Positions 25,490-32,082 of a DNA stretch of 64,000 nt are shown piece after piece. Source of the DNA: JALZHR01 sp036388475 (GTDB lineage: Bacteria > Acidobacteriota > Blastocatellia > Pyrinomonadales > Pyrinomonadaceae). A program made the translations under genes and the position numbers. How positions within the stretch are numbered: the first letter of the stretch is position 1; each line of letters starts with the position of its first letter. The stretch is taken from the NCBI GenBank assembly GCA_036388475.1, contig DASVRT010000094.1, positions 1-64,000 on the forward strand. Reading direction: 5' to 3'. Below the pieces are notes generated by a model, which worked only from the letters and a program-made list of their open reading frames with translations, ran no database searches and was not told where the DNA came from.

Positions 25490-25767
25490 ACGAGCCTGAT
25501 AATATTTTTACAGTAGGAAAAAAAGTAAAAATTTCTGATGAATGCGGTTTCGCCGAAGGCGCGGTCGGAACAATCGCTTATCCTCCAAAAGTTTCGGTTT
25601 TAGATGAGGATTTCGGAGATAACTATTTTAGGAAAGTACAAACTCTTAAAGGCGAGAAAATTTTTGTCCGGGTTGTTTTTGATGAGCCGCAATTTGATGC
25701 TGATGAGAACGGTCCTTATGTCGAGGCTGAAATAGGCAAGGATAATCTGGAGATTATTGAAGGCTGA
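25486..25767 (+). CDS. Unknown small protein coupled to kptA
   Basis: 93 residues. Starts at the ATG overlapping the kptA stop codon (ATGA). Acidic and probably beta-rich (FTVGKKVKISDECGFAEGAVG, then KGEKIFVRVVFDEPQFDADE), which looks like an SH3/KOW-type barrel; this is only a fold impression. No signal peptide or TM segment. Confidence 0.6.
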   Translation: MNEPDNIFTVGKKVKISDECGFAEGAVGTIAYPPKVSVLDEDFGDNYFRKVQTLKGEKIFVRVVFDEPQFDADENGPYVEAEIGKDNLEIIEG

Positions 25768-25768
25768 A

Positions 25769-26020
25769 ATGAACCGCAAAGAATTTGCCGAGCGGCGGCG
25801 CGCGACGGCGCGAAATTCGATTGACGAATTGATTGATTTGCTTTCGAGCGAAGATTTACAGACGCGCTTTTTCGCCGAAATGTGTCTGCGCGACGCGACT
25901 TCGACCTGACTGAATTTCAAACCGGCGAGTTCGCCGGAGATGCGGCGGATAGCCATCGAAGAATGGCGCGCGTGGCGGCGAGAGCACGAAGGAAAATTTA
26001 AGAAACGATTTAAGAAGTAA
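25769..26020 (+). pseudogene. HEAT-like small gene with in-frame TGA
   Basis: A coherent frame of 83 codons (MNRKEFAERRRATARNSIDE...) is interrupted by a single TGA at 25907-25909. It resumes with LNFKPASSPEMRRIAIEEW and RAWRREHEGKFKKRFKK to a TAA. The two halves together resemble the end of HEAT-repeat proteins (LLSSEDLQTRFFAEMCLRD, then aspEeRraAieeWraW). The TGA falls where an aromatic residue, possibly Trp (TGG), would be expected. It starts 1 nt after the preceding stop codon. Either a nonsense mutation, a sequencing error or readthrough. Confidence 0.55.
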
Positions 26021-26128
26021 AAAGTAAAAAGGCAAAAGTAAAAACAGCCGGCGGCGGCAATCATTATAAATTTAAAGCCGGTTTCTTGTTTTTGCCGTTT
26101 TACTTTTTACTTTTGCCTTGTTTTTGCC
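26012..26128. repeat. AAAAGTA/AAAAGGC heptanucleotide hairpin
   Basis: Left arm AGTAAAAAGTAAAAAGGCAA (26016-26044). Right arm TTTTGCCGTTTTACTTTTTA and TTTTGCC (26091-26128). It overlaps the end of the broken HEAT-like gene. Confidence 0.8.
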
Positions 26129-26158
26129 TATATTTCTAAGGCGTAAGGAGTCGAAATA

Positions 26159-26869
26159 ATGTCAGAAAAAAATTGGGGCGATACGGTTGTCGGCTGGTTT
26201 ATTGTCCGCGATGAAGATGAAGCGCAGAAAGCGCCGCCGGAAACCGACCTGACCGCCGACGAATTAATTGCCAAATACGCCAATTCGTCGCCGCTGACCG
26301 AAGAAACCGGCGCGGAAACTCCGGCTCCGGGCGCGGAAACTCAGAAAATCAATTCCGTTCCCGCAAACTACGGCGCGCCGCCCGCGACGGTGAACGGGCA
26401 AGTCGATTTTGAAGCCGTTTTTGAAGCGGGCGGCGTCGATGCGGTAGAACGCGAGCGCATCGCCAAAGCCAAATCGCTGCTCGAAAGCCTGCCGGAAACG
26501 ACCGATATAAATACCAAAAAACAAATCGTCGAGGCATCGCTGAAGGCTTTCGGCGTGCCGATTGAAAAAATTATCGAAGCGGGCGTGGCGGAAATCGAAG
26601 CGCTCGAATTCTACATTCGCAGCGGCGCGTCCGACACGGAAAAAGTTTTGCAGGACGGCTCGGCGCGCATTCAACAATACGAACTTGAAATCCAAAATCT
26701 TCGTAAGATTATGGAAGAGCGCGTCAAGGAGCAGAATTCGGTCGTCGCCGCCTGCAACGCGAAAAAACTCGACGTGCAGAAAGTGCTGGAATTTTTCGGG
26801 CGCGACGTCGTGGCGCAGGTCGTCAAGGATTCGCCGAAATTACACGAACCTGAAAAAGTTGAGAGTTGA
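26159..26869 (+). CDS. Unknown helical protein heading the PspA/ABC/AAA cluster
   Basis: 236 residues. Ribosome site AAGGAG lies 9 nt before the ATG. N-terminal ~20 residues NWGDTVVGWFIVRDEDEA, then an acidic Pro/Ala-rich linker, then a helical C-terminal half (FEAVFEAGGVDAVERERIAK; EIQNLRKIMEERVKEQNSVV) that is likely coiled coil. It ends FFGRDVVAQVVKDSPKLHE. No known domain recognised. Its position directly before the PspA-like gene and its helical nature suggest it is a partner of that protein. Confidence 0.65.
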   Translation: MSEKNWGDTVVGWFIVRDEDEAQKAPPETDLTADELIAKYANSSPLTEETGAETPAPGAETQKINSVPANYGAPPATVNGQVDFEAVFEAGGVDAVERERIAKAKSLLESLPETTDINTKKQIVEASLKAFGVPIEKIIEAGVAEIEALEFYIRSGASDTEKVLQDGSARIQQYELEIQNLRKIMEERVKEQNSVVAACNAKKLDVQKVLEFFGRDVVAQVVKDSPKLHEPEKVES

Positions 26870-26980
26870 GAGTTGCGGATAGTTGCAGAAAGTTTAAGAC
26901 AGTTGCCGAAGCTTGAAACTCCGAAGCCGTTTTTAACTTTCTGCAACTTCCCGTCAACTTCCTGCAACTATCCGCAACTT
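26861..26980. repeat. GTTGAGA/GTTGCGG heptanucleotide hairpin
   Basis: GTTGAGA GTTGAGA GTTGCGG ATAGTTGCAG on the left is opposed by CTGCAACTATCCGCAACTT on the right. The C-terminal codons of the preceding gene lie inside the first units. Confidence 0.8.
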
Positions 26981-27000
26981 AAATTAAAGGAGATTTAAAA

Positions 27001-27702
27001 ATGTCAGTTTTTAGCAGACTCGGAAATTTATGGAGAGGTTTTCTTTCGCTGTGGATTGCCGATATTGAAAAAGAACATCCCGAAATCGCTTATGAAAACG
27101 CCATCAATTCGATGATGGAAAAATACTCGAAATTGAAATACGCGACTGCCGGAATCATCCGTCGGCGCGACGACATCGACGAGCGATTTAAGAAATTGAC
27201 TGCCGAATTAGCGCAGACCGAAGCCGAGCTTGAAACGGCGGTCGAAACCAATCAGGACGATTTGGCGGTGGTTTTGATTCAAAAGAAAAACGCGCTGACG
27301 GCGGAACACGCCGAATTGACCGCCGAAGCCGAAACCGCGCGCTCCGATGCTAATTCCGCGAAAAGTTCGCTGATGGGCGTGCAGTCGGAAATCAAAAAAC
27401 TGCAAGCCGAGCGCGATACGATGCTCGCGAAATTTCAATCGGCGCAGGCGCGCGTCAAGATTCAGGAACAACTCGACGGGCTTTCGGTGGACGAGGAAGT
27501 TCGCGCGCTGGACAACGTGCGCTCGCACATCAAAACGACGATTGCCGAAGCCAATCTCGGCAAAGAGCTGAGCGAATCTTCGCTCGATTCGCGTCTGGCG
27601 AATCTGAAAAATCAGGTCGGCGACGTGCAGGCGAAAAAACAGCTCGAAGAAATGAAAGCGAAAAAAGCGGCGCAGCAGCAAGGTCAGCAGAAAACTATGT
27701 AA
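27001..27702 (+). CDS. PspA/IM30-family membrane-remodelling protein
   Basis: 233 residues, the usual size of PspA. The amphipathic N-terminal helix MSVFSRLGNLWRGFLSLWI matches the membrane-binding helix of PspA/Vipp1. The rest is almost wholly coiled coil (ERFKKLTAELAQTEAELETA; MGVQSEIKKLQAERDTMLAK) ending in a short Q/K tail. PspA proteins belong to the ESCRT-III superfamily and bind stressed inner membranes. A strong ribosome site AAAGGAGAT precedes the ATG. It lies second in a seven-gene cluster with an AAA ATPase, echoing ESCRT-III and Vps4. No PspF-type activator is nearby. Confidence 0.78.
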   Translation: MSVFSRLGNLWRGFLSLWIADIEKEHPEIAYENAINSMMEKYSKLKYATAGIIRRRDDIDERFKKLTAELAQTEAELETAVETNQDDLAVVLIQKKNALTAEHAELTAEAETARSDANSAKSSLMGVQSEIKKLQAERDTMLAKFQSAQARVKIQEQLDGLSVDEEVRALDNVRSHIKTTIAEANLGKELSESSLDSRLANLKNQVGDVQAKKQLEEMKAKKAAQQQGQQKTM

Positions 27703-27704
27703 AA

Positions 27705-27753
27705 GTCGGGAGTCAGGAGCAGGAAAATCAAAATTAACTCTCGACTCTCGACT
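27705..27753. repeat. GTCGGGA/GTCAGGA hairpin
   Basis: GTCGGGA GTCAGGA GCAGG (27705-27723) faces CTCTCGACTCTCGACT (27738-27753). Confidence 0.75.
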
Positions 27754-27765
27754 ATTTAAAAAACT

Positions 27766-29388
27766 ATGAAATTAACACCGTTAGCAAAAGGTTTTATTAC
27801 ACTTGTAATTCTCGGCGTGCTGGGTTTTGTCACGTGGTACTGGCTCGGCGGCAGCATCAAAAATTGGGCGACCGGCGGAGGCGGCGGAAACGGCGGACAA
27901 GTTGAAAAAGAAGATTTCGACCCGCTGAAAAATAAGATTAACGACCCGAATTATAATCAAGGCTCGACGGGCGTAACCGCCGCGCAAATCGGCACGGGAA
28001 AGCTTAATCGCCCGCTCGTCGTCGCGATAAATACCTGGGCGGGACACGCGCCGGGAATCGTTTACAACAACGGTTTGGACGTGAATTCGAGCTCGTTTTA
28101 CAAGCGAAATTTCGGAATGGACGTGAAATTCGTCGTGATTGAAGACCCGGCGGCAAAGCTGGCGGCGTTTCGCAAAGGCGACGTCGATATAATGTGGGAT
28201 ACGGTCGACAACTGGGCGCGCGAAGCTTCGATTCTGGCTGAGCAGAATCAGTCGGCGAAATCAATTATTATGCAGGATTGGTCGCGCGGCGGCGACGGCA
28301 TCGTCGCGCTCGCGTCCATCAAATCAATCGAGGATTTGAAAGGCAAAAAAATTGCCTGCACGCAGTTTACGCCGTCGCATTTTCTGCTTTTGTATCTGCT
28401 TTCGCAATCGGGCTTGTCGCCGGATGACCGCAATGCCGTCGAGAAAAATATCGTCTTTACGCAGGATGCGGCGCTGGCGGCGGCGGCTTTTCGTTCGAAA
28501 AACGTCGACGCGGCGGTGACCTGGGAGCCTGACCTTTCGAGCGCGGTCGAAGCGCGCGGCGACGAGGCGCACGTTCTCGTTTCGACGGCGGCGGCGACGA
28601 ATGTTATCGCCGACACGCTGGTGGCGCGGCAGGATTTGATTGAAAAATCGCCGGAAACCGTCCGCGATTTCGTCAACGGCTGGTTTGACGGCATCGAGAT
28701 GATGCGCAGCAATCCGAATCCGGCAAACGATATTGTCGCCAGAGCTTTGAAGCTCGATGCCGAAACCGTTTCGGGAATGCTTTCCGGTTTGAAACTGACG
28801 CCGTATGCCGACAATGCGCAGTTTTACGGCTTGACCGGCGCAAAGCCGCATTACGAAACGCTTTTCGACACGGCTTTCGTTATCTGGCGCAAAAAAGGCT
28901 TGATTAACAAAGCGGTGGCGGCGAAAGATTGGGCTGATTCGCGTTTCGTTTCAAATTTGGCGACAAAATATCCGGGACAAAAAGTCGAAGAAAAACCCGT
29001 CGTGGCAAAAGCGCCGTCGAAAGAAGACGTGCCGATTTTGAAGCAGCAGATTCAGATTCAATTTACGCCCGGAAGCGACGAAATCATGCCCGGCTCATAC
29101 TTTTTGCTCGACAAACTCGGCGAATTGATGACCTCTTTCGGCGGTACGGTTCTGCGCGTCGAAGGCAACACCGACAGCACCGGCGCGGTATCGGCAAACG
29201 CCACGCTTTCGGAAAAACGCGCGGTTGCCGTGCGCAACTACATCACGAAAAATTTCCCGAATATTCAGGCGTCACGTTTCCAGACCATCGGTCGCGGCTC
29301 GACCAATCCGGTCGCTCCGAACGAAACCGAAGCCGGACGCCAGATGAATCGCCGGACGGATATTAAGGTCATTTTGTCGAATGAATAA
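27766..29388 (+). CDS. Membrane-anchored NMT1-type binding protein fused to OmpA domain
   Basis: 540 residues. N-terminal TM anchor (GFITLVILGVLGFVTWYWL), a glycine-rich linker (GGGGGNGG), then an NMT1/TauA-type solute-binding domain (~80-390; VVAINTWAGHAPGIVYNNGL, KLAAFRKGDVDIMWDTVDNW, VTWEPDLSSAVEARGD). The C-terminal ~115 residues are an OmpA-type peptidoglycan-binding domain (IQFTPGSDEIMPGSYFLLD, VEGNTDSTGAVSANATLSEKR, QMNRRTDIKV). The solute-binding part should feed the permease and ATPase encoded next. Being tied both to the inner membrane and to peptidoglycan is unusual for an importer. Ligand not predictable; the family takes nitrate, taurine, sulfonates and thiamine precursors. Confidence 0.85.
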   Translation: MKLTPLAKGFITLVILGVLGFVTWYWLGGSIKNWATGGGGGNGGQVEKEDFDPLKNKINDPNYNQGSTGVTAAQIGTGKLNRPLVVAINTWAGHAPGIVYNNGLDVNSSSFYKRNFGMDVKFVVIEDPAAKLAAFRKGDVDIMWDTVDNWAREASILAEQNQSAKSIIMQDWSRGGDGIVALASIKSIEDLKGKKIACTQFTPSHFLLLYLLSQSGLSPDDRNAVEKNIVFTQDAALAAAAFRSKNVDAAVTWEPDLSSAVEARGDEAHVLVSTAAATNVIADTLVARQDLIEKSPETVRDFVNGWFDGIEMMRSNPNPANDIVARALKLDAETVSGMLSGLKLTPYADNAQFYGLTGAKPHYETLFDTAFVIWRKKGLINKAVAAKDWADSRFVSNLATKYPGQKVEEKPVVAKAPSKEDVPILKQQIQIQFTPGSDEIMPGSYFLLDKLGELMTSFGGTVLRVEGNTDSTGAVSANATLSEKRAVAVRNYITKNFPNIQASRFQTIGRGSTNPVAPNETEAGRQMNRRTDIKVILSNE

Positions 29389-29395
29389 TTAAAAA

Positions 29396-29457
29396 TGCTC
29401 GGTGCTCGGTAGTCAGATTTTTCTGTTCCCACTGAGCACCGAGCACTGACCACCAAC
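29396..29457. repeat. TGAGCAC/CGAGCAC hairpin
   Basis: TGCTCGGTGCTCGGTAGTCAG (29396-29416; longest quoted part 20 nt plus G) is opposed by CTGAGCACCGAGCACTGACC (29432-29451), which steps in 7 bp. Confidence 0.75.
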
Positions 29458-29466
29458 TACTTTTCT

Positions 29467-30249
29467 ATGTTTGAACTACGTCAACCGCTGCCGCGCTCAC
29501 GGGCTTTGTTAATCAGCTTCGTCGCTCCGATTTTGCTGATTGCCGTCTGGTGCATTTTAACTTACGGCAATCTGGTGAGTCCCGACACGCTGCCGACGCC
29601 GACCGAAGTGATTCGCGGAACTTTGCAGCTTTTTATCGAGCACGATTTGGCAAGCTCGATTTGGATTTCGGCGAAAAGAATCGGACTGGCGTTTTTGCTG
29701 GCTTCGGCGGTGGCGATGCCGCTCGGCGTTTTGATGGGCGCGTTCGAGCCGGTCAATCGCTTTTTTGAGCCGATTGTCGCGCCGCTTCGATATATGCCGA
29801 TTTCCGCTTTCATTCCGCTTTTGATTTGGTATTTCGGCATTTACGAATCGCAGAAAATCGCGTTTCTGTTTCTCGGCGTGTTCGTCTATCTTCTGCCGGT
29901 CGTCGTCTTTGCGATTCGCGCCGTGCCGGACGAACTGGTGCAGACGGCTTTGACGCTCGGCGCGAGCAAATTTCAGGTGATTTACAGCGTCTTAGTGCCC
30001 GCCGCGCTGCCGGACATTTTCGATTCGTTCCGCGTGATGAACGCGATTTTGTGGACGTATGTCATTTTGGCGGAAGCCGTCAATCCCGAACACGGTCTCG
30101 GTTATATGGTCGAGCTGGCGCGGACGCACCAGAAAGTTTCGTGGTCGTTTGCCGGTTTGATTGTCATCGGCGGCATCGGACTTCTGACCGATTTTCTGAT
30201 TCGCGCGATTTCCAATCTGCTGTTTCGCTGGCGTGAAAGAACATTTTGA
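29467..30249 (+). CDS. TauC/SsuC-type ABC importer permease
   Basis: 260 residues with about six TM segments. The permease EAA-loop is visible at QTALTLGASKFQVIYSVLVP with PAALPDIFDSFRV following. N-terminus LLISFVAPILLIAVWCILTY; the C-terminus ends RWRERTF. This matches the membrane subunit of nitrate/sulfonate/taurine ABC importers. It lies between the OmpA-fused binding protein and the ATPase; the three make a complete importer. Confidence 0.88.
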   Translation: MFELRQPLPRSRALLISFVAPILLIAVWCILTYGNLVSPDTLPTPTEVIRGTLQLFIEHDLASSIWISAKRIGLAFLLASAVAMPLGVLMGAFEPVNRFFEPIVAPLRYMPISAFIPLLIWYFGIYESQKIAFLFLGVFVYLLPVVVFAIRAVPDELVQTALTLGASKFQVIYSVLVPAALPDIFDSFRVMNAILWTYVILAEAVNPEHGLGYMVELARTHQKVSWSFAGLIVIGGIGLLTDFLIRAISNLLFRWRERTF

Positions 30250-30257
30250 TAAGTCTC

Positions 30258-30335
30258 CAAGTTCAAGATGAAAAGTTCAAAGTTATTTTTTTCTCTGACT
30301 TTAAACTTCAAATTTTGAACTTTGAACTTTGAACA
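30258..30335. repeat. TTGAACT heptanucleotide hairpin
   Basis: AAGTTCAAGATGAAAAGTTC on the left. TTTTGAACTTTGAACTTTGA on the right, a strict 7-bp period. It immediately precedes the ATPase start codon. Confidence 0.8.
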
Positions 30336-30339
30336 TTTT

Positions 30340-31167
30340 ATGGAAGAACAAACTGCGACGACTCCAATTTCTGCGGTTAAAGCTGAAACGCCGCCGCTCA
30401 AATTGAGCGTTAAAAACCTTTTCGTGACCTATATCGGGCGCGACGGCGAAAAAACCGAAGCCGTGCGCGACGTTTCTTTCGACATTGCCGATAAACCGGA
30501 CTACGGCGAAGTTATCGTTTTTCTCGGACCTTCGGGCTGCGGAAAATCGACGATTTTAAAATCAATCGCCGGCTTGATTCCGCCGACGAAAGGCGAAATT
30601 CTAATGGATGGAAAACCCGTTACCGCCGTCGGGCGCGACCGCGGAATGGTTTTTCAGGCTTACACGAGTTTCGCGTGGCTGACGGTCAGAAAAAACGTCG
30701 AATACGGTTTGAAACTGCAAGGCATTGATAAGGAAAAGCGCCGCGAGCTTTCGCGGAAAATTCTCGCGGAAGTCGGTTTGGCGGATTTCGCCGAGCGTTA
30801 TCCGAAAGACCTTTCGGGCGGAATGAAACAGCGCGTGGCGATTGCGCGCACATTGATAAATAATCCGCGCATCGTTTTGATGGATGAGCCTTTCGGCGCG
30901 CTCGACCCGCAGACGCGCTGGGGAATGCAGAGTCTTCTGCTGGATATTTCAAAGGCGGAAAACAACACGATTATCTTCGTGACGCACGACGTTTCCGAAG
31001 CCGTCTATCTGGCTGACACGTGTTATGTTTTGTCAAAACGCCCGGCGCAAATCCTGAATCGCGTTGACGTGCCGCATTTTCCGGTCAAGGATATTACGCT
31101 GAAATCTTCGGCGGAATTTCGCGCCGTTGAAAATCAATTGTTGCAAATGCTTTATAACAAGTCTTAA
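30340..31167 (+). CDS. TauB/SsuB-type ABC importer ATPase
   Basis: 275 residues from the ATG at 30340; the frame opens at 30322, but the extra six residues are repeat-encoded. Walker A GPSGCGKST, Q-loop VFQAYTSFAWLTV, signature LSGGMKQR, Walker B IVLMDEPFGALD and H-loop VTHDVSEAVYL are all intact. It energises the permease encoded upstream. The N-terminal ~20 residues (TATTPISAVKAETPPLKLSV) form a short extension before the domain. Confidence 0.9.
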   Translation: MEEQTATTPISAVKAETPPLKLSVKNLFVTYIGRDGEKTEAVRDVSFDIADKPDYGEVIVFLGPSGCGKSTILKSIAGLIPPTKGEILMDGKPVTAVGRDRGMVFQAYTSFAWLTVRKNVEYGLKLQGIDKEKRRELSRKILAEVGLADFAERYPKDLSGGMKQRVAIARTLINNPRIVLMDEPFGALDPQTRWGMQSLLLDISKAENNTIIFVTHDVSEAVYLADTCYVLSKRPAQILNRVDVPHFPVKDITLKSSAEFRAVENQLLQMLYNKS

Positions 31168-31178
31168 AGTCGGAGTAG

Positions 31179-32072
31179 ATGCAAAAAGAAAGATTTCAAA
31201 ATCAAAGACAGAACAAGCGAAATTTTGTCGATTCGCTGGAAAGCACTTTCACGTCTGAAATCGCCGACGAAGCCGCAACAGCGGAAGAAAAATTTCCCGA
31301 AAAGCCTTCGTATCTCAAATACACTTTTGCCAATCCTTATAATTTAACGCTTCTGGGCGGCGCGCTGGTCGCTTCCGTTTTGACCTTAAATCCTTTTATC
31401 GCCGTCGGCGCGCTCGGGCTCGAAGGCTTGTGGCTGCTGCACGGCTCGCAGTCGCGTTTTATGCAGCGCCTGCTCTGGGACCCGCTCTATGAAAAAGAGC
31501 GGCTGGAATACGAGCAGCGAAAGAGAATGGAGATGGTCGAAAAACTGAGCCCGGGCGGGCAGCAGCGCGTGATGCAGCTAATCGAGAAGGAAAAGCAGAT
31601 TCAGCAATTGGCGATGCAAAACCCTTCGTTTACGGGCGATTTGCTGCGCAACGAAATTACAAAAACGCACAATCTGGTCAATTCTTTTATCGATTTAGCC
31701 GTCACCTGCTGGCGCTACGAAAATTATCTCGCTTCGGTCGACGTTCAGCAGCTCGAAAACACGCGCCGCCACTGGCAGAACTTTATCGAATCCAGCAAAG
31801 AAAAAGCCGACGCCGTCGAGCTCGAAATTGCCGGGAAAAATCTAATCATTATCAATAAACGCATCGAACGCGTCGCGGAAATTCGCCGTTATCTGAAAAT
31901 CGCTTACGGGCAGATAAATCTCATCGAAAATTCTTTCCAACTGCTTGCCGACCAGATTGTCACGATGCAGTCGCCGAACGAGCTTTCCGGGCAACTCGAC
32001 GAATTGCTCGACGGCGTTGAAAGCATCAAGGAAACCGCAAAAGAGACCGAACAAATTTTGAAAACATTGTAA
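31179..32072 (+). CDS. Unknown two-TM helical protein of the cluster
   Basis: 297 residues. Polar N-terminal ~50 residues, two closely spaced hydrophobic helices (NLTLLGGALVASVLTL and PFIAVGALGLEGLWLL, ~50-85), then a ~210-residue helical cytoplasmic region rich in E, Q and K (KSPGG-like turn, RVMQLIEKEKQIQQLAM; LLDGVESIKETAKETEQIL). No known family recognised. It lies 11 nt after the ATPase gene and 10 nt before the AAA gene, so it is tightly operonic. A membrane adaptor for the AAA ATPase is a reasonable hypothesis. Confidence 0.65.
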   Translation: MQKERFQNQRQNKRNFVDSLESTFTSEIADEAATAEEKFPEKPSYLKYTFANPYNLTLLGGALVASVLTLNPFIAVGALGLEGLWLLHGSQSRFMQRLLWDPLYEKERLEYEQRKRMEMVEKLSPGGQQRVMQLIEKEKQIQQLAMQNPSFTGDLLRNEITKTHNLVNSFIDLAVTCWRYENYLASVDVQQLENTRRHWQNFIESSKEKADAVELEIAGKNLIIINKRIERVAEIRRYLKIAYGQINLIENSFQLLADQIVTMQSPNELSGQLDELLDGVESIKETAKETEQILKTL

Positions 32073-32082
32073 TAATATAAAA

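Noticed and set aside
25907..25909. TGA as a selenocysteine codon
   Set aside because: HEAT-like proteins are not known selenoproteins and no selenocysteine genes or clear downstream stem-loop are seen; a nonsense change is simpler.
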